From positions 940,508 through 1,004,507 of the forward strand of contig JAJEKV010000008.1 in assembly GCA_021234155.1 (NCBI GenBank): a stretch of DNA of 64,000 bases, written 5' to 3'. Position 1 is the first letter of the stretch. Each line of letters starts with the position of its first letter. The stretch comes from Isoetes taiwanensis (taxonomy: Eukaryota; Streptophyta; Lycopodiopsida; Isoetales; Isoetaceae). The position numbers and the translations under genes were made by a program. The notes below the pieces were generated by a model that did not search any database, was not told where the DNA came from, and worked only from the letters and a program-made list of their open reading frames with translations. Of the stretch, positions 48,601 to 58,919 are shown in pieces.

Positions 48601-49035
48601 CATGTTGGTAGCAAGGCCAGCAGACCCCAATGGCATGGCTTACCAGATTGGGCAATTGCAGAGGATGTGAAAAAAGGCTACTTTGTTCTCATCAAACCTG
48701 ACAATCTAGAGACATATCCAGTGTGGCTTGGTGAAATAATTTCTGAACCAGTCAAAGATGATGATAATCCAGGACTTGAGAATTATTGTGTAGAAGTTCA
48801 ATATTGGGCCCCAAAGTGCAGGAACAAGAAGAATCTAAGTGAACAAAAAATTTATGAAAATTGTTGGGAAAAGGTATGGGTTTTGAATCCAGCAGATCCA
48901 CCAAGGAAAGAGAGAGTAAGTTGTATTCTTTGGTCATATGCACCGCCAGGTGGAAGGGATATATCATCTATACAGACGCATAAAATTCCAAAATCACAGG
49001 CGAAGAAAGCAAAGTACAATTTAAGTTTGGGATGA
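48600..49035 (+). pseudogene. C-terminal exon of an unrecognised protein, opposite orientation
   Basis: An open frame of about 148 codons, with no ATG at its start, runs from the 48.6-kb junction to a TGA at 49033-49035. It contains RPQWHGLPDWAIAEDVKKGY, FVLIKPDN, YPVWLGEIIS, YCVEVQYWAPKC, then CWEKVWVLNPADPPRKERV and ILWSYAPPGG. The pattern (FVLI...PVWLGEI...VEVQYW...) is like a compact beta-barrel reader fold such as BAH, but no family is recognised. It begins exactly where the minus-strand ParB-like piece ends. Together they look like two ends of one gene brought together by an inversion. An acceptor-like CAG lies at about 48619-48621. Confidence 0.45.
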
Positions 49036-49695
49036 CATGTGTTATTGTTAGCATACAATTTTATAGTATTGTTCTAAGGCAGGAGCCATGACTTTCTATT
49101 TATTCAATGTATTTTCTATTACTTCGTCAATGAAATGTGAGTTCATCTTAGAATTAATGACCCTATTGTTTGACCATTGAGTTAATTGCTCACTTGCAAA
49201 GATATGTCATATCTCTCATTTTAATAGCATATGTCTTATAATTGCATTTCACTTTGGGGCATAAGCTCGGGTTTGCAGTTGATTGGCTCGTGGATGTTGA
49301 AACAAAGCATAACCATGGAAGGATGGAGTTCCAGGAAGGCATATGAGGAACTTCGCGTCGAGGCGGCATATGAGGAACTTCTGATCAGACATTGGATAAG
49401 ACAGAACCAACACTTGAGTTTGCATGTAGACCTATACATGCAAAACCAAAAACTCGCAAGAGAAACATAATCACCATTCTTTGCGTGTTATATTAAAACA
49501 GTCGTGGTGTAAAGTACTGTACCTTCTGTTCCATTTGTTTCCAATGGCTAAAACAGAAAGATGAAATCTGTGATGGGTTTTAGCACCATAATGTTTTATG
49601 TTATGGACTGGGAATATTTACACATCAAAAATGGAATATTTACCGTTAATATTTATACATATCTGTATTTACACAAAGGTAATGGAGGGAAACAA
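49036..49695. other. Intergenic, no gene recognised
   Basis: AT-rich. A 79-codon ORF (49231-49470) contains a short internal repeat (AYEEL twice) but no known domain. Confidence 0.45.
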
Positions 49696-49698
49696 AAT

Positions 49699-50465
49699 TT
49701 GGACTTATTCAAATATAATAGATATACTTCAAGGATGCCATGATAAGATTATAAGTATTTTCAACTCTTATTGATTTCAAAAAATCGTTCAATTTACCTG
49801 TAAATCAAAAGTATGATGGCTACTACAGTATAAGATTGCTTTTTAAACCAATTTTCACTTTACTCTATTTATAATCAAGTTTTAATTTAAGATAAACTCT
49901 ATATGATTAAATGTTAACTTTTTACAAAAAATTCATAGAAGAATCTTTTAGATTGAAATTAATTAACTAATTACGCTTATGTCTTAAAAAATTAAATAGC
50001 TTATTATTGATTATGTTTTATTTCATCAATAATAAATTATTTAATAGTTATTGTTAAGACATTAACTTTATCATTTAATTAATTTCAACTTAAAACTTTC
50101 TCTAAAGTATTCTTAAAAGTATAAAAGTTTGTCTATTATGAAATTCTCATATGAATTTTAAGTCAGTCACTTATTAAACCATCAGATTTCACTTAAAAAT
50201 TATCATGATTGGCAAATTTTAAATTTATTAAATCACTGAAAACTGAAATTTCGTATTTTTGAAATGTCTAATTCTAAATAGTTTCAAGTGAAAATTAGTT
50301 TGAAAAGTATTTTTATTTTTTGACAACGATTATAGTTCTAATTTAAAGATAAACTTATATAATAAAAACTTATAAAAATTATAACAATCAAGAAGAATTA
50401 AAGAATACATAAATTCTTATAATGGCATCCTTGAAGTGCTATCTATTAAATCTGAATAAGTCCAA
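49699..50465. mobile_element. AT-rich fold-back element, copy 1 (about 767 bp)
   Basis: The ends are inverted repeats: TTGGACTTATTCAAATATAA at the left, through CTTCAAGGATGCCAT, matches the reverse complement of the right end (ATGGCATCCTTGAAG to GAATAAGTCCAA). The two halves are imperfect inverted copies of each other almost throughout. They meet at ATTATTGAT / ATCAATAAT around 50018, with the right arm about 130 bp longer. No ORF. A second copy in the same orientation lies 6 kb downstream. Similarity between copies continues past the right end through TTTTTGTTGAATATGTCAT. Confidence 0.85.
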
Positions 50466-50489
50466 TTTTTGTTGAATATGTCATTAAAC

Positions 50490-51081
50490 AAAGGCTTCCG
50501 ATGATTTTTTTTGTTGTCTTGATATTCTATGTTAAATCAAGCGGCTTAAATATCAACAAAAACAAATGATACCGTTCATTACAAAGTGAATTTTGCCATT
50601 TAATGCATGCTCCAAAGAATGCCCTGCGCCTAAAAAAACCCCTTCCTCTTATAACATTATAACAATATCTGTTCTAATTTACATTTTATTCACTTGTATA
50701 CAGTCTTACTTGGTACAAAGAATGACACTAAATATCTTCAATTAATCTTAAGGTAATGCACAGTTCAAAATAACTATACTGATATCATAAAAACCTTAAA
50801 CAAAATTTATTAAATTCTTCAAATATTAGGGAATAATCTCATTATAAATGTATGTCTGATTGACAAAATTATAAACTAGAACTTTAGTAAAAATTACACT
50901 CTGGAGTTAATTTCACTTCAAATAAGTTGTTACCCATATCAAATGCAAACCTAAACGTTTGCTGCTGATAATTGCCAAATATATTATGCATACTAGTTGT
51001 TTCGGTAAAAGCTAGGCACGTAGTATATGGTTCATATTGCGCAAGATATATCATTACATTATTACATTATATCATTCATTA
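50490..51081. other. No gene recognised
   Basis: Very AT-rich intergenic sequence with no ORF of note. Confidence 0.5.
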
Positions 51082-51352
51082 TTTGGGTGCATATTCACAC
51101 GGGGGTGACTCAGGCAACGAGAGTCGTGTTGGATAGGCATATTCACCCCCTTATTCCTTAACTACAACTGCATTAAAGTTCCTCGTTTGTGGGGTATGCA
51201 AGTACAAAATTTGCTATACCGTATAACAAGATTTGCAAAATACTATAAGATTTCAAGCAAAATACTATATGGTGTTGATTTTGTACGTGCAAAATATAAT
51301 TATAAGGGCTCTCGCTGCCCTACGTCACCCCCCGTGTGAATATGCACCCAAA
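51082..51352. mobile_element. TIR MITE (about 271 bp)
   Basis: TTTGGGTGCATATTCACACG, then GGGGTGAC, at the left is repeated in reverse complement at the right (GTCACCCC to CGTGTGAATATGCACCCAAA). The arms continue with one or two differences to AACGAGAG / CTCTCGCT, about 43 bp. No ORF; interior AT-rich. A related GGCATATTCACCCCC phrase occurs inside at about 51138. No unambiguous target duplication, so superfamily is not assigned. Confidence 0.82.
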
Positions 51353-51359
51353 CCAAAGG

Positions 51360-54030
51360 GGGTTTAAGGGGGATTTTAATTTAAATGTGTTGAACTCAAT
51401 GGTTGTGTTAATTAATGTTAATGGTGTTATACTAAAAAAAATTTTGGGCCAACATATGTAAAAACATGTAAAACATCCAAAACTCGTATGATGTTCTTTC
51501 CATACATCTATGGCAATATTCCTTTATCCGCATTTACATGATTATGTATCATTATATGCCAGTTACCACAACAAAGTGGTCCACGGCGACAGGGTTATGT
51601 GGCATGGCAAAATATGGCAAAGTTATACAAACATTTCTAGTTGTTGCCTAGGTTATATGGGCAAGGGCATAATTATTGGAAGGGGTCATGAACTATTGGT
51701 TTGTGAACAATAAAGGTCCATTGACTTTAATGGGCTAAGGATGCTCGTGTTATAATAAGAAGGCATCTAATATTATGGGAAAAAGGACCAAGATTCTAAG
51801 GATAAAGAGCCTTTTCCTTATAAAAAAAGTGGACGTTCAAATAAAGGAAGAGAAGGGGCTATTATTATAAGATTTTTCCTTACCTTTTATTATGCATGGC
51901 GCTTTGGAGAAAAGGCCCAGGACAAACAAAATATAGCATGATATCGACCAGAACAAAGGGAGAGATGGGCGACATAAAGCGACAAATCTTGGTCATGAAT
52001 AGTAACTTGTAGACCATGAGCGATTTGTGTGGGCGGGAACTCCTGATCCGAAAGTCGAGAGATATTTAGCGGGCGGTACCAATCAGAACCAAGGTAGAAG
52101 ATATGAATTGCGATGGGATCAATGGCGAGCCGAGATCCTGCTTATGAGATAGTGAAAAAGTCATAACAGAGATGATGCGTGGTTTAACCTCTGCCGGAGT
52201 TCTTTGGCCCAGCGAGGAAAAAAGCTATTAAGGAAAAACCTTAGATTCCTTGTGAAGCGGTTTCCTTCTTGCAATGGCGGATCATTAATCGGTTGAATAA
52301 TTCCCTATAAACAATGAATCGTTATCAATACCACTCATATTCATAAGGCTATCCAATTCATAAGGCTATCCAAAGGTGCCTGAGCAAAAAGTAAATTCTG
52401 GATGAAGTAGAAGCACAAATACAAAGCCTACTTCTACAAAGGAAAAAGTTCAAAGCAGGATATGCCTCAATTTCCATACATCTATGGTAATATTAGTTTA
52501 CCACATTTACATTTACATTTACCTTTACCTGCAATTGTTAGAATATGGATTTCGAATAAAACAACCACAATCTTGAATCAAGATTTCAATAAGTCCTCCA
52601 TATAAGATTGCCACAACAATTCAACTTAACCAAAATCGTGAGCAACAAGCTTAAAATGGCAACAAGCTTAAAATGGCAACCAGATTTGTAAATAGCTACT
52701 GCCTCAAACTTAGACTTACAGATATAATATTATCGCCTCGGACTCAAACTCCACGCACGCTTTGTGATCACGGCTCTTCTTGCCACACCCTCGGAAATAA
52801 CCCAACAACAACAATAACAAAGATTTACTAGTCAGCAGCCCTTTGCCAAAAGCACAGGGTTGTTCTTACTTTGCATCATAGCCTTATGCGTACCGGCTGC
52901 ATTGCGACCTCCTTGGGCTTCAATATCATTCCGCGGATATTGAGCAAGGGCAAAAACTTCAAGGCACATGGAGATGTGATCGATTATGGCGGACAAAAAT
53001 GACAAGGAGTTCCATGAACTCCTACATTTAGCATGACGAGTTAAGCCATGGGCGGTATGCTTCAAAACAATGACCCAATTATATTTTTCGCGGGGAACTT
53101 GACCATAGACCTCGGATCACGTTTTTGGTGGGTAAGACACCAAATATGCTCATTCCATCCTTCTATTCGAGCAGTTCAAAATATGGCAAAGCAACAAAGA
53201 TGACAGAGACACAAGTTTTTAATTGGAAACAAGCAACAAGTCTCAAATCCGATGCAGGAATGCGGACTCGCCCAAATCCAATCGGCAGAATCGTTTGGAC
53301 TCGTCCAAATCCATCCGAATGGGGCTGAATGGCGGCAATAAATGCAAAATTGAATACCTTTGTGGAAGCTAGTCACCAGGTATAACAAGGACGAAATCTC
53401 CAAAGAATCCAAAAGCGGCACAAACAAAACCTAGAGACCTTCTCCATTACATTTGGATCTATGTTTCAACTTCGGCAGGTTTTGCTTTGATTTTCGAGAT
53501 CGAAAAACCATAATACATAGACCTAATTTTGGAGTTAACAAGAACCCTAAAATGAGCTGCTCGAGCTTTGCATGTCGAGCAAAATAAAATGTAATATGAA
53601 AAATAGAAAACGGAAAAATATATATGATATATGGGTCTACACTATTGAAAAGATGCATTAAAATTAATTCAAGCGTGTATGCAAATACAATCGCACTCTA
53701 GATGTACTAATTAGTAGGCCTTGTGCAATCGCCCATCAAATCATATAAAACCATTGGAAAAACCGCATAAAAATACAAAAAAAACCCCCTGTTATTATGC
53801 TACATATTCTCTTCAAGTTTTAGTTCGATCTCATCATCAAACAGTATACTGACCTGAGGAAAATATATATTTGTAGCTGGAAGTTTGTAGCAATGGAGAC
53901 CATTTTTCTAAGAATTGTTTTATCTCAGTAAAAGGAGATGCTCAGCTCTTCAAACATATTAATGAACTTCTTAAAATTGGTGGCATTAGTTGAGTAAAAA
54001 GCACCAAGATCTCACGTGAAAAGCGACCTT
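51360..54030. other. No gene recognised
   Basis: Intergenic. Minor direct repeats were seen: ATTCATAAGGCTATCC twice at about 52339-52372, AACAAGCTTAAAATGGC twice at about 52645-52680, and an ATTTACATTTACATTTACCTTTAC run near 52504. ORFs below 85 codons have no recognised motif. Confidence 0.45.
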
Positions 54031-54204
54031 GTCCAAATTTTGTTCATTTTTGTATTGGCATACTAACACCATTAAAAGTAAAGCCAATAATAGGCACAAA
54101 ACAGTGGTGTGGCTTGTAATCACTCTTATAAAATGACATAACTTCATAATCCTCTGGAAAACTTGGATTCTCAAACATAAGTGTAGAACTTGCTTCGCAT
54201 TCAT

Positions 54205-54850
54205 AAGGAAGGAAGGAAGGAAGGAAGGTACTTTTATCGTCCACGGGAGACCAATCGGGTCTATGGGACCCAATACAAAACGCAAAGAAGCTGATTCTTG
54301 CCGGATAAAAACCCCGCCCGAAGGGTTTTCGAGGGAAAACCGTGGGCGCAATCAGCTCTGGCGACAAACCGTACTAATCATATAAAATGCGTAAACATCC
54401 CAATATATACAGATCATGCACCACCCCCGTAGTGCCTAGTCACGGACAGCCAGTGGGGGCAAAGGTGACCTCGCGAGGTCCGCACCTCCCGGATGTATGA
54501 CCCCGTGGCACGTGACCGACGGTGTGTTCATCAACTAAGGGAGCATATCCGCCCGGATCGCACTGAACGGGCAACTCACGAAAGTGTGAGACTCATCCTC
54601 AATGGCACCCGCTTGGCAAGATCGACAGCGCCCTGCCCCGGCGGGCTCCCCAATCCACCTGCCTCGCCTCGATCGGCGATGGTGGGCACCGTCGCGAATG
54701 GAGGCAATGAGTCTCAAGGCCGGGGCAAAATGGGAACGCAGTAGAGAGAGTGGGCCCCGCTAACTCTGGGTTGATGTGCTCCTTGTAATGGGCCATTTTG
54801 ACTGCTCTAGAGCAATGGGGTCCCGAGCTTGCCAAGGAAACAAGCATCTA
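54205..54850 (-). mobile_element. LINE 3' fragment with simple-repeat tail
   Basis: On the minus strand 54717-54535 reads RGRWIGEPAGAGRCRSCQAG then AIEDESHTFVSCPFSAIRAD. This is the C-x2-C...H...C zinc-binding segment found after the reverse transcriptase in many LINEs. Downstream comes a 3' untranslated stretch with GGTTTTCCCTCGAAAACCCT, and then (CCTT)n, read on the plus strand as (GGAA)n at 54205-54228. A short simple repeat in place of poly(A) is typical of RTE-like clades. GC content is far above the flanks. Only the 3' portion remains. Confidence 0.65.
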
Positions 54851-54859
54851 GAGTACTCC

Positions 54860-55690
54860 AGCGAGGTCACGATCGGCCGCAGTCGCCATGATAAGGTGGA
54901 AGGCAATAGGAGAACACCCACGAAAATGAACTTGGTTCATAATTGATATTCCATCTCGTGTCATTCCCAATACTCCATCACTACTGCCCCCACGGTGCCT
55001 TTAGTGCCTTTAATTCCAAGACCAAAATAAACACTTTCGATGACTTCGTCACCAAATGTTAGTAACGTCTCTTACTAACTCCACGTCCACATTCTTACCA
55101 TCTAAATATTTTATAGTCTCTTTACATATACTTGGGGCGACCTTTTCTACAATCTGCGGGGTTGATCGTGACAATTTCTACCCTCGTGCAATAAATGACA
55201 AGCATCTGATATACAATATAACGAAGCAAAGTGCATGAAGATTTCTTACTAAAGCCGCATATTCTATTGTTGCACAATCGTCACTTGCGATCCATGTCGT
55301 TTGAGCTCCCTCAGATAAAAAAGCAGCTTCACCACGGTAATAGGGGTTCCTACTCCAACATCAACAACATGAGTTGTCGCATACTGATTGCAAATAGAAT
55401 AGTTGCATCTAATAAACTTGAATTCAAAAAAAAGAGATGTTCAAGTGGTTTTTGGATACAAACAATGGCAATTCTGATGGGAAAGAGAGAGCAAGAGAGG
55501 TGACACAGCAAAGAATCAGATAAAATGCAATAGGTAAAAATGTCATGGATGTGGGATCAAGTTCCTGCATCAAATGATATAATTCACATTAGCATTTATA
55601 TAAGTTACATTTCAAAAACATATAGAATAAAATAAAATAAATAAATAAATAAATTGACAATCCAAGATAATACCAAAAAATCCTACTATG
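54860..55690. other. No gene recognised
   Basis: A 90-codon plus-strand ORF at 55231-55503 has no known motif. An (AATA)n run lies at about 55627-55653. Confidence 0.45.
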
Positions 55691-55696
55691 AAAAAT

Positions 55697-56440
55697 TTGG
55701 ACTTATTCAAATCTAATAGATATATTTCAAAGATGCCATGATAATATTATAAGTATTTTCAACTCTTATTGATTTCAAAAATTCGTTCAATTTACCTTTA
55801 AATCAAAAGTATGATGGCTACTACAGTATAGGATTACTTTCTAAACTAAATTTCACTTTACTCTATTTATAATTAAGTTTTAATCTAAGATAAATTCTGT
55901 ATGATTAAATGTTACTTTTTAGAAATATTCATAGAAGAATCTTTTAGATTGAAATTAATTAACTAATTAAACATGTTTTAAAAAATTAAATAGCTTATTA
56001 TTGATTATGTTTTATTTCATCAATAATAAATTATTTAATAGTTATTGTTAAAACATTAACTTTATCATTTAATTAATTTCAACTTAAAACTTTCCCTAAA
56101 GTATTCTTAAAAGTGTAAAAGTTTGTCTATTGTGAAATTCTCATATGAATTTTAAGTCAATCACTTATTAAACCATCAGATTTCACTTAAAAATTATCAT
56201 GATTGACAAATTTTAAATTTGTTAAATCACTGAAAATTGAAATTTCGTATTTTTGAAATGTCTAATTCTAAATAGTTTCAAGCGGAAATTAGTTTGAAAA
56301 GTAGTTTTATTCTTTGACAACCATTATAGTTCTAATTTAAAGAAACTTATATAATAAAAACTTATAAAAATTATAACAATCAAGAAGAATTAAACAATAC
56401 ATACCTTGAAGTGCTATCTATTAAATCTGAATAAGTCCAA
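55697..56440. mobile_element. AT-rich fold-back element, copy 2 (about 744 bp)
   Basis: Near-identical to copy 1 at 49699-50465, in the same orientation, with scattered substitutions and small deletions. Its right arm has lost the segment corresponding to AATTCTTATAATGGCAT just inside the right end. The outer inverted repeats TTGGACTTATTCA / TGAATAAGTCCAA are intact. Similarity to copy 1 again extends to GTTGAATATGTCAT (about 56459) beyond the right repeat. Confidence 0.85.
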
Positions 56441-56465
56441 TTTTTGTTGAATATGTCATAAGTGC

Positions 56466-56930
56466 TTGACACTCAAAACATTAATGCCAAATGCAATTCT
56501 TCTAAGATTGGTGCTTCTGAACCAAAAAGATCTAGAAGGATACATAACTTTTCCCTTTCCAAGCACGTTGAAAGCATGTTGCTTGATCTATAATTTACTT
56601 TTTAGGCCTCTTAAGTCTCAACCCGAAAGGGATTCCAGAGTTTTAGAGACACCATTGCAGAAGACTCTGCTAAAGAACAGATCCATACCAGCCCTGCTTT
56701 AGAGCAAAAATCTAGAATACATCGTTATTCAAATTATGCAACATACCTATTATCAAAAGATGCCTGAATCCGATGTCTGCCCAAAATCTTGTAGCAAAAA
56801 TATCAGGCTAAATCCATTTCCAAGGTTACAGTTCAAGCTCAAGTCTCAATCATAAGCGCCATCAGAGGAAATAATGGAAAAAACGCAGAATGGAAAACGC
56901 AGAATTGAAGAAAAAAAGGGGGCTGTACGT
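56466..56930. other. No gene recognised
   Basis: A 78-codon plus-strand ORF (56466-56702) is not recognised. It begins right after the fold-back copy and could be an old exon fragment. Confidence 0.35.
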
Positions 56931-57178
56931 CGGACACCACCTTGATGCCTTGTTAGAAAATCGTCGATGCTGAGGATAGTTTTAATTTTTTAAGATTCGA
57001 TGCATATAATATGTTTATTTACAACCCTTGATGATGCCTTGTTAGAAAATCGTAGCCATTTATGACGCCTTGTAGGTCGGACACCACTATGACGCCTTGT
57101 TAGAAAATCGTCGTTCTTTTTATTGCTCATAATAGTTTTAATTTTTTAAGATTTAAAGCACATAATATGTTTATTCCA
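56931..57178. repeat. Tandem duplication, about 140-150-bp unit
   Basis: The unit GTCGGACACCAC...GATGCCTTGTTAGAAAATCG, then a variable piece, then ATAGTTTTAATTTTTTAAGA and ATAATATGTTTATT, occurs at about 56931-57020 and 57072-57176. An extra copy of GATGCCTTGTTAGAAAATCG lies between them at about 57031. Confidence 0.8.
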
Positions 57179-57179
57179 T

Positions 57180-58040
57180 TGAATGCGAGCATCGTTTATG
57201 TTTGAAAGTTGTTTGTAGTTGCATTGTGTTTTTATTGGATAGAGATGCAAGTGATCTAAGTGACGATTGGAAATGGATTGTGTTTAAATCTTTGGAATAG
57301 AACCTTTTGGTACGATCTGACTATGCCTGAAGAGGGGGATAAGGTTTAATTTGGAGTGGGACTCAATGTCAAATTAAGCTTTGTTGTTACACATTCTTTT
57401 GAAGAATAGATATTTCTATGGATCTGTGAAGATAAGCTTCCAATGCACCATGTCCCATATTTATTAGAACATCACATAAGGTGAACATTGGCTAGACTTT
57501 TTGTCATGAGAGGTCCCATTTCCCCGGGGAATTCACCATATTATACCCGTATAAAGCATGTGCGTTATTTGGTTATGGGTTTTTTCAAACCGTCCCGTTA
57601 TACCTGACGAAGCAAAATCTGGGCTTATGGCCAAGGAGTCGAGGTGGTCGAGAAGGGGAGATGGGCGAACGTCCCATTCCCCCCGACATCATCTGGTGAG
57701 GCATTAGTCTTGAAGATCCGAGCCATATCTTGTTATAGCATGGAAGTTTAGGCTGAAAAACATCCAGTGTACGAATGCCACAAAGCGGGTTTATTTTTTC
57801 CCTTCGGCTCCATAGTTTTGGATGTTTTCTACGCTTCTTCTGATTGACAATGTTAGGTGTTGTGGCGAAAGCACTTTGAAATCTGGCGCTCTTAGGAAGC
57901 TTAAGAGTCCCGGTGGTAACTTTCACAAGGGAATATCATGAAACGGTCGTTGAGCACTATTCAACATTTGAATTTCGGTACCGGGCTCTTCGAATAATAC
58001 ACTACAAGGCGTGCTAACACTATCCGCGAAGCCTAACGTT
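57180..58040. other. No gene recognised
   Basis: A 113-codon minus-strand ORF (57926-57585), basic and proline-rich, has no known motif. Otherwise nothing supportable. Confidence 0.4.
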
Positions 58041-58299
58041 TTTAGCTCTTGTCCCTCTTCGGAAATGAGCTCAAGTCGGATACTTTTGGAGCTATTGAGG
58101 CCTTGAAAAAGGGTGAGGTCGCGAGCTATTCTTGCTTGATATGTTTTCTAGTGATGCATTTTAGGGCAATTGCGTCTTTCTTTTGCTTCCTAAATTTTGT
58201 GAAATGTTTGCTTACTTGTTGTACCATTATGTTGCTAGGTTCACTAATAATGGTAACTGGTGATAATGCTCATTACATTCGCGAAGCAAGCCGGCATGA

Positions 58300-58900
58300 T
58301 ATATCGGGATACCGAGGTTATATTGGGTGATGTGAACCATGATAATGTGTAATGGACGTAATTGATTTTATGTGATTTCCGTATTTTGTCTACTTACTAT
58401 CATGTAACAACCCGCAAAGATAAGTTGGTCACTTATGAGACCAAAGGATGGTCCATTTATCGTGCCTTTGACGACGTAAGATCTCTTTATCACAAAGACA
58501 TGAAAGGCCTTGAAGTTGGAATGCTAGAACTAGCTATTACGGAAAAAGCTTTCAATGTTCTTTATTCAACCGGAATGATGGACAACATCCTCTTTTGGAC
58601 ACGTATCTTTGCTCGTTTCACTCCATGCAGACAAAGGCGGTCAAATATTTGTCCCGATAAACATTTGATTTGGATTTGTAATCGGTTTGCTTTGCAGTCT
58701 TGGTAGCCAACATGCATCGGACCATGGCCCGATTGTTGGGATGTGTGGAGATGGGGGGCAATGATTGTGGTGTCTTTGAAATGAAGCACATGTTGGCATT
58801 GCACTTTCGATGCGTAAGCTTCCGTCTCTCCTTTCACCTCTAGAGCAAAATCGGTATACTCATTATAAGATTTATGCAATTGTCAAAAAGTTAGCTAGGT
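58300..58900 (+). pseudogene. Ulp1-like (C48) cysteine protease fragment, decayed
   Basis: A plus-strand frame from 58362 to 58706 reads KGWSIYRAFDDVRSLYHKD and LEVGMLELAITEKAF before a TAG. In the next frame, 58711-58800 reads RTMARLLGCVEMGGNDCGVF, then EMKHMLALHF. GNDCGVF matches the catalytic-cysteine motif (Gx-DCG-x-F) of Ulp1/SENP SUMO proteases. Such domains are often carried by plant MULE and CACTA-type transposons, so this is probably a transposon relic, not a host deSUMOylase. The catalytic His and Asp were not located with confidence. Confidence 0.55.
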
Positions 58901-58919
58901 TATCTTGTATGAATAATTA

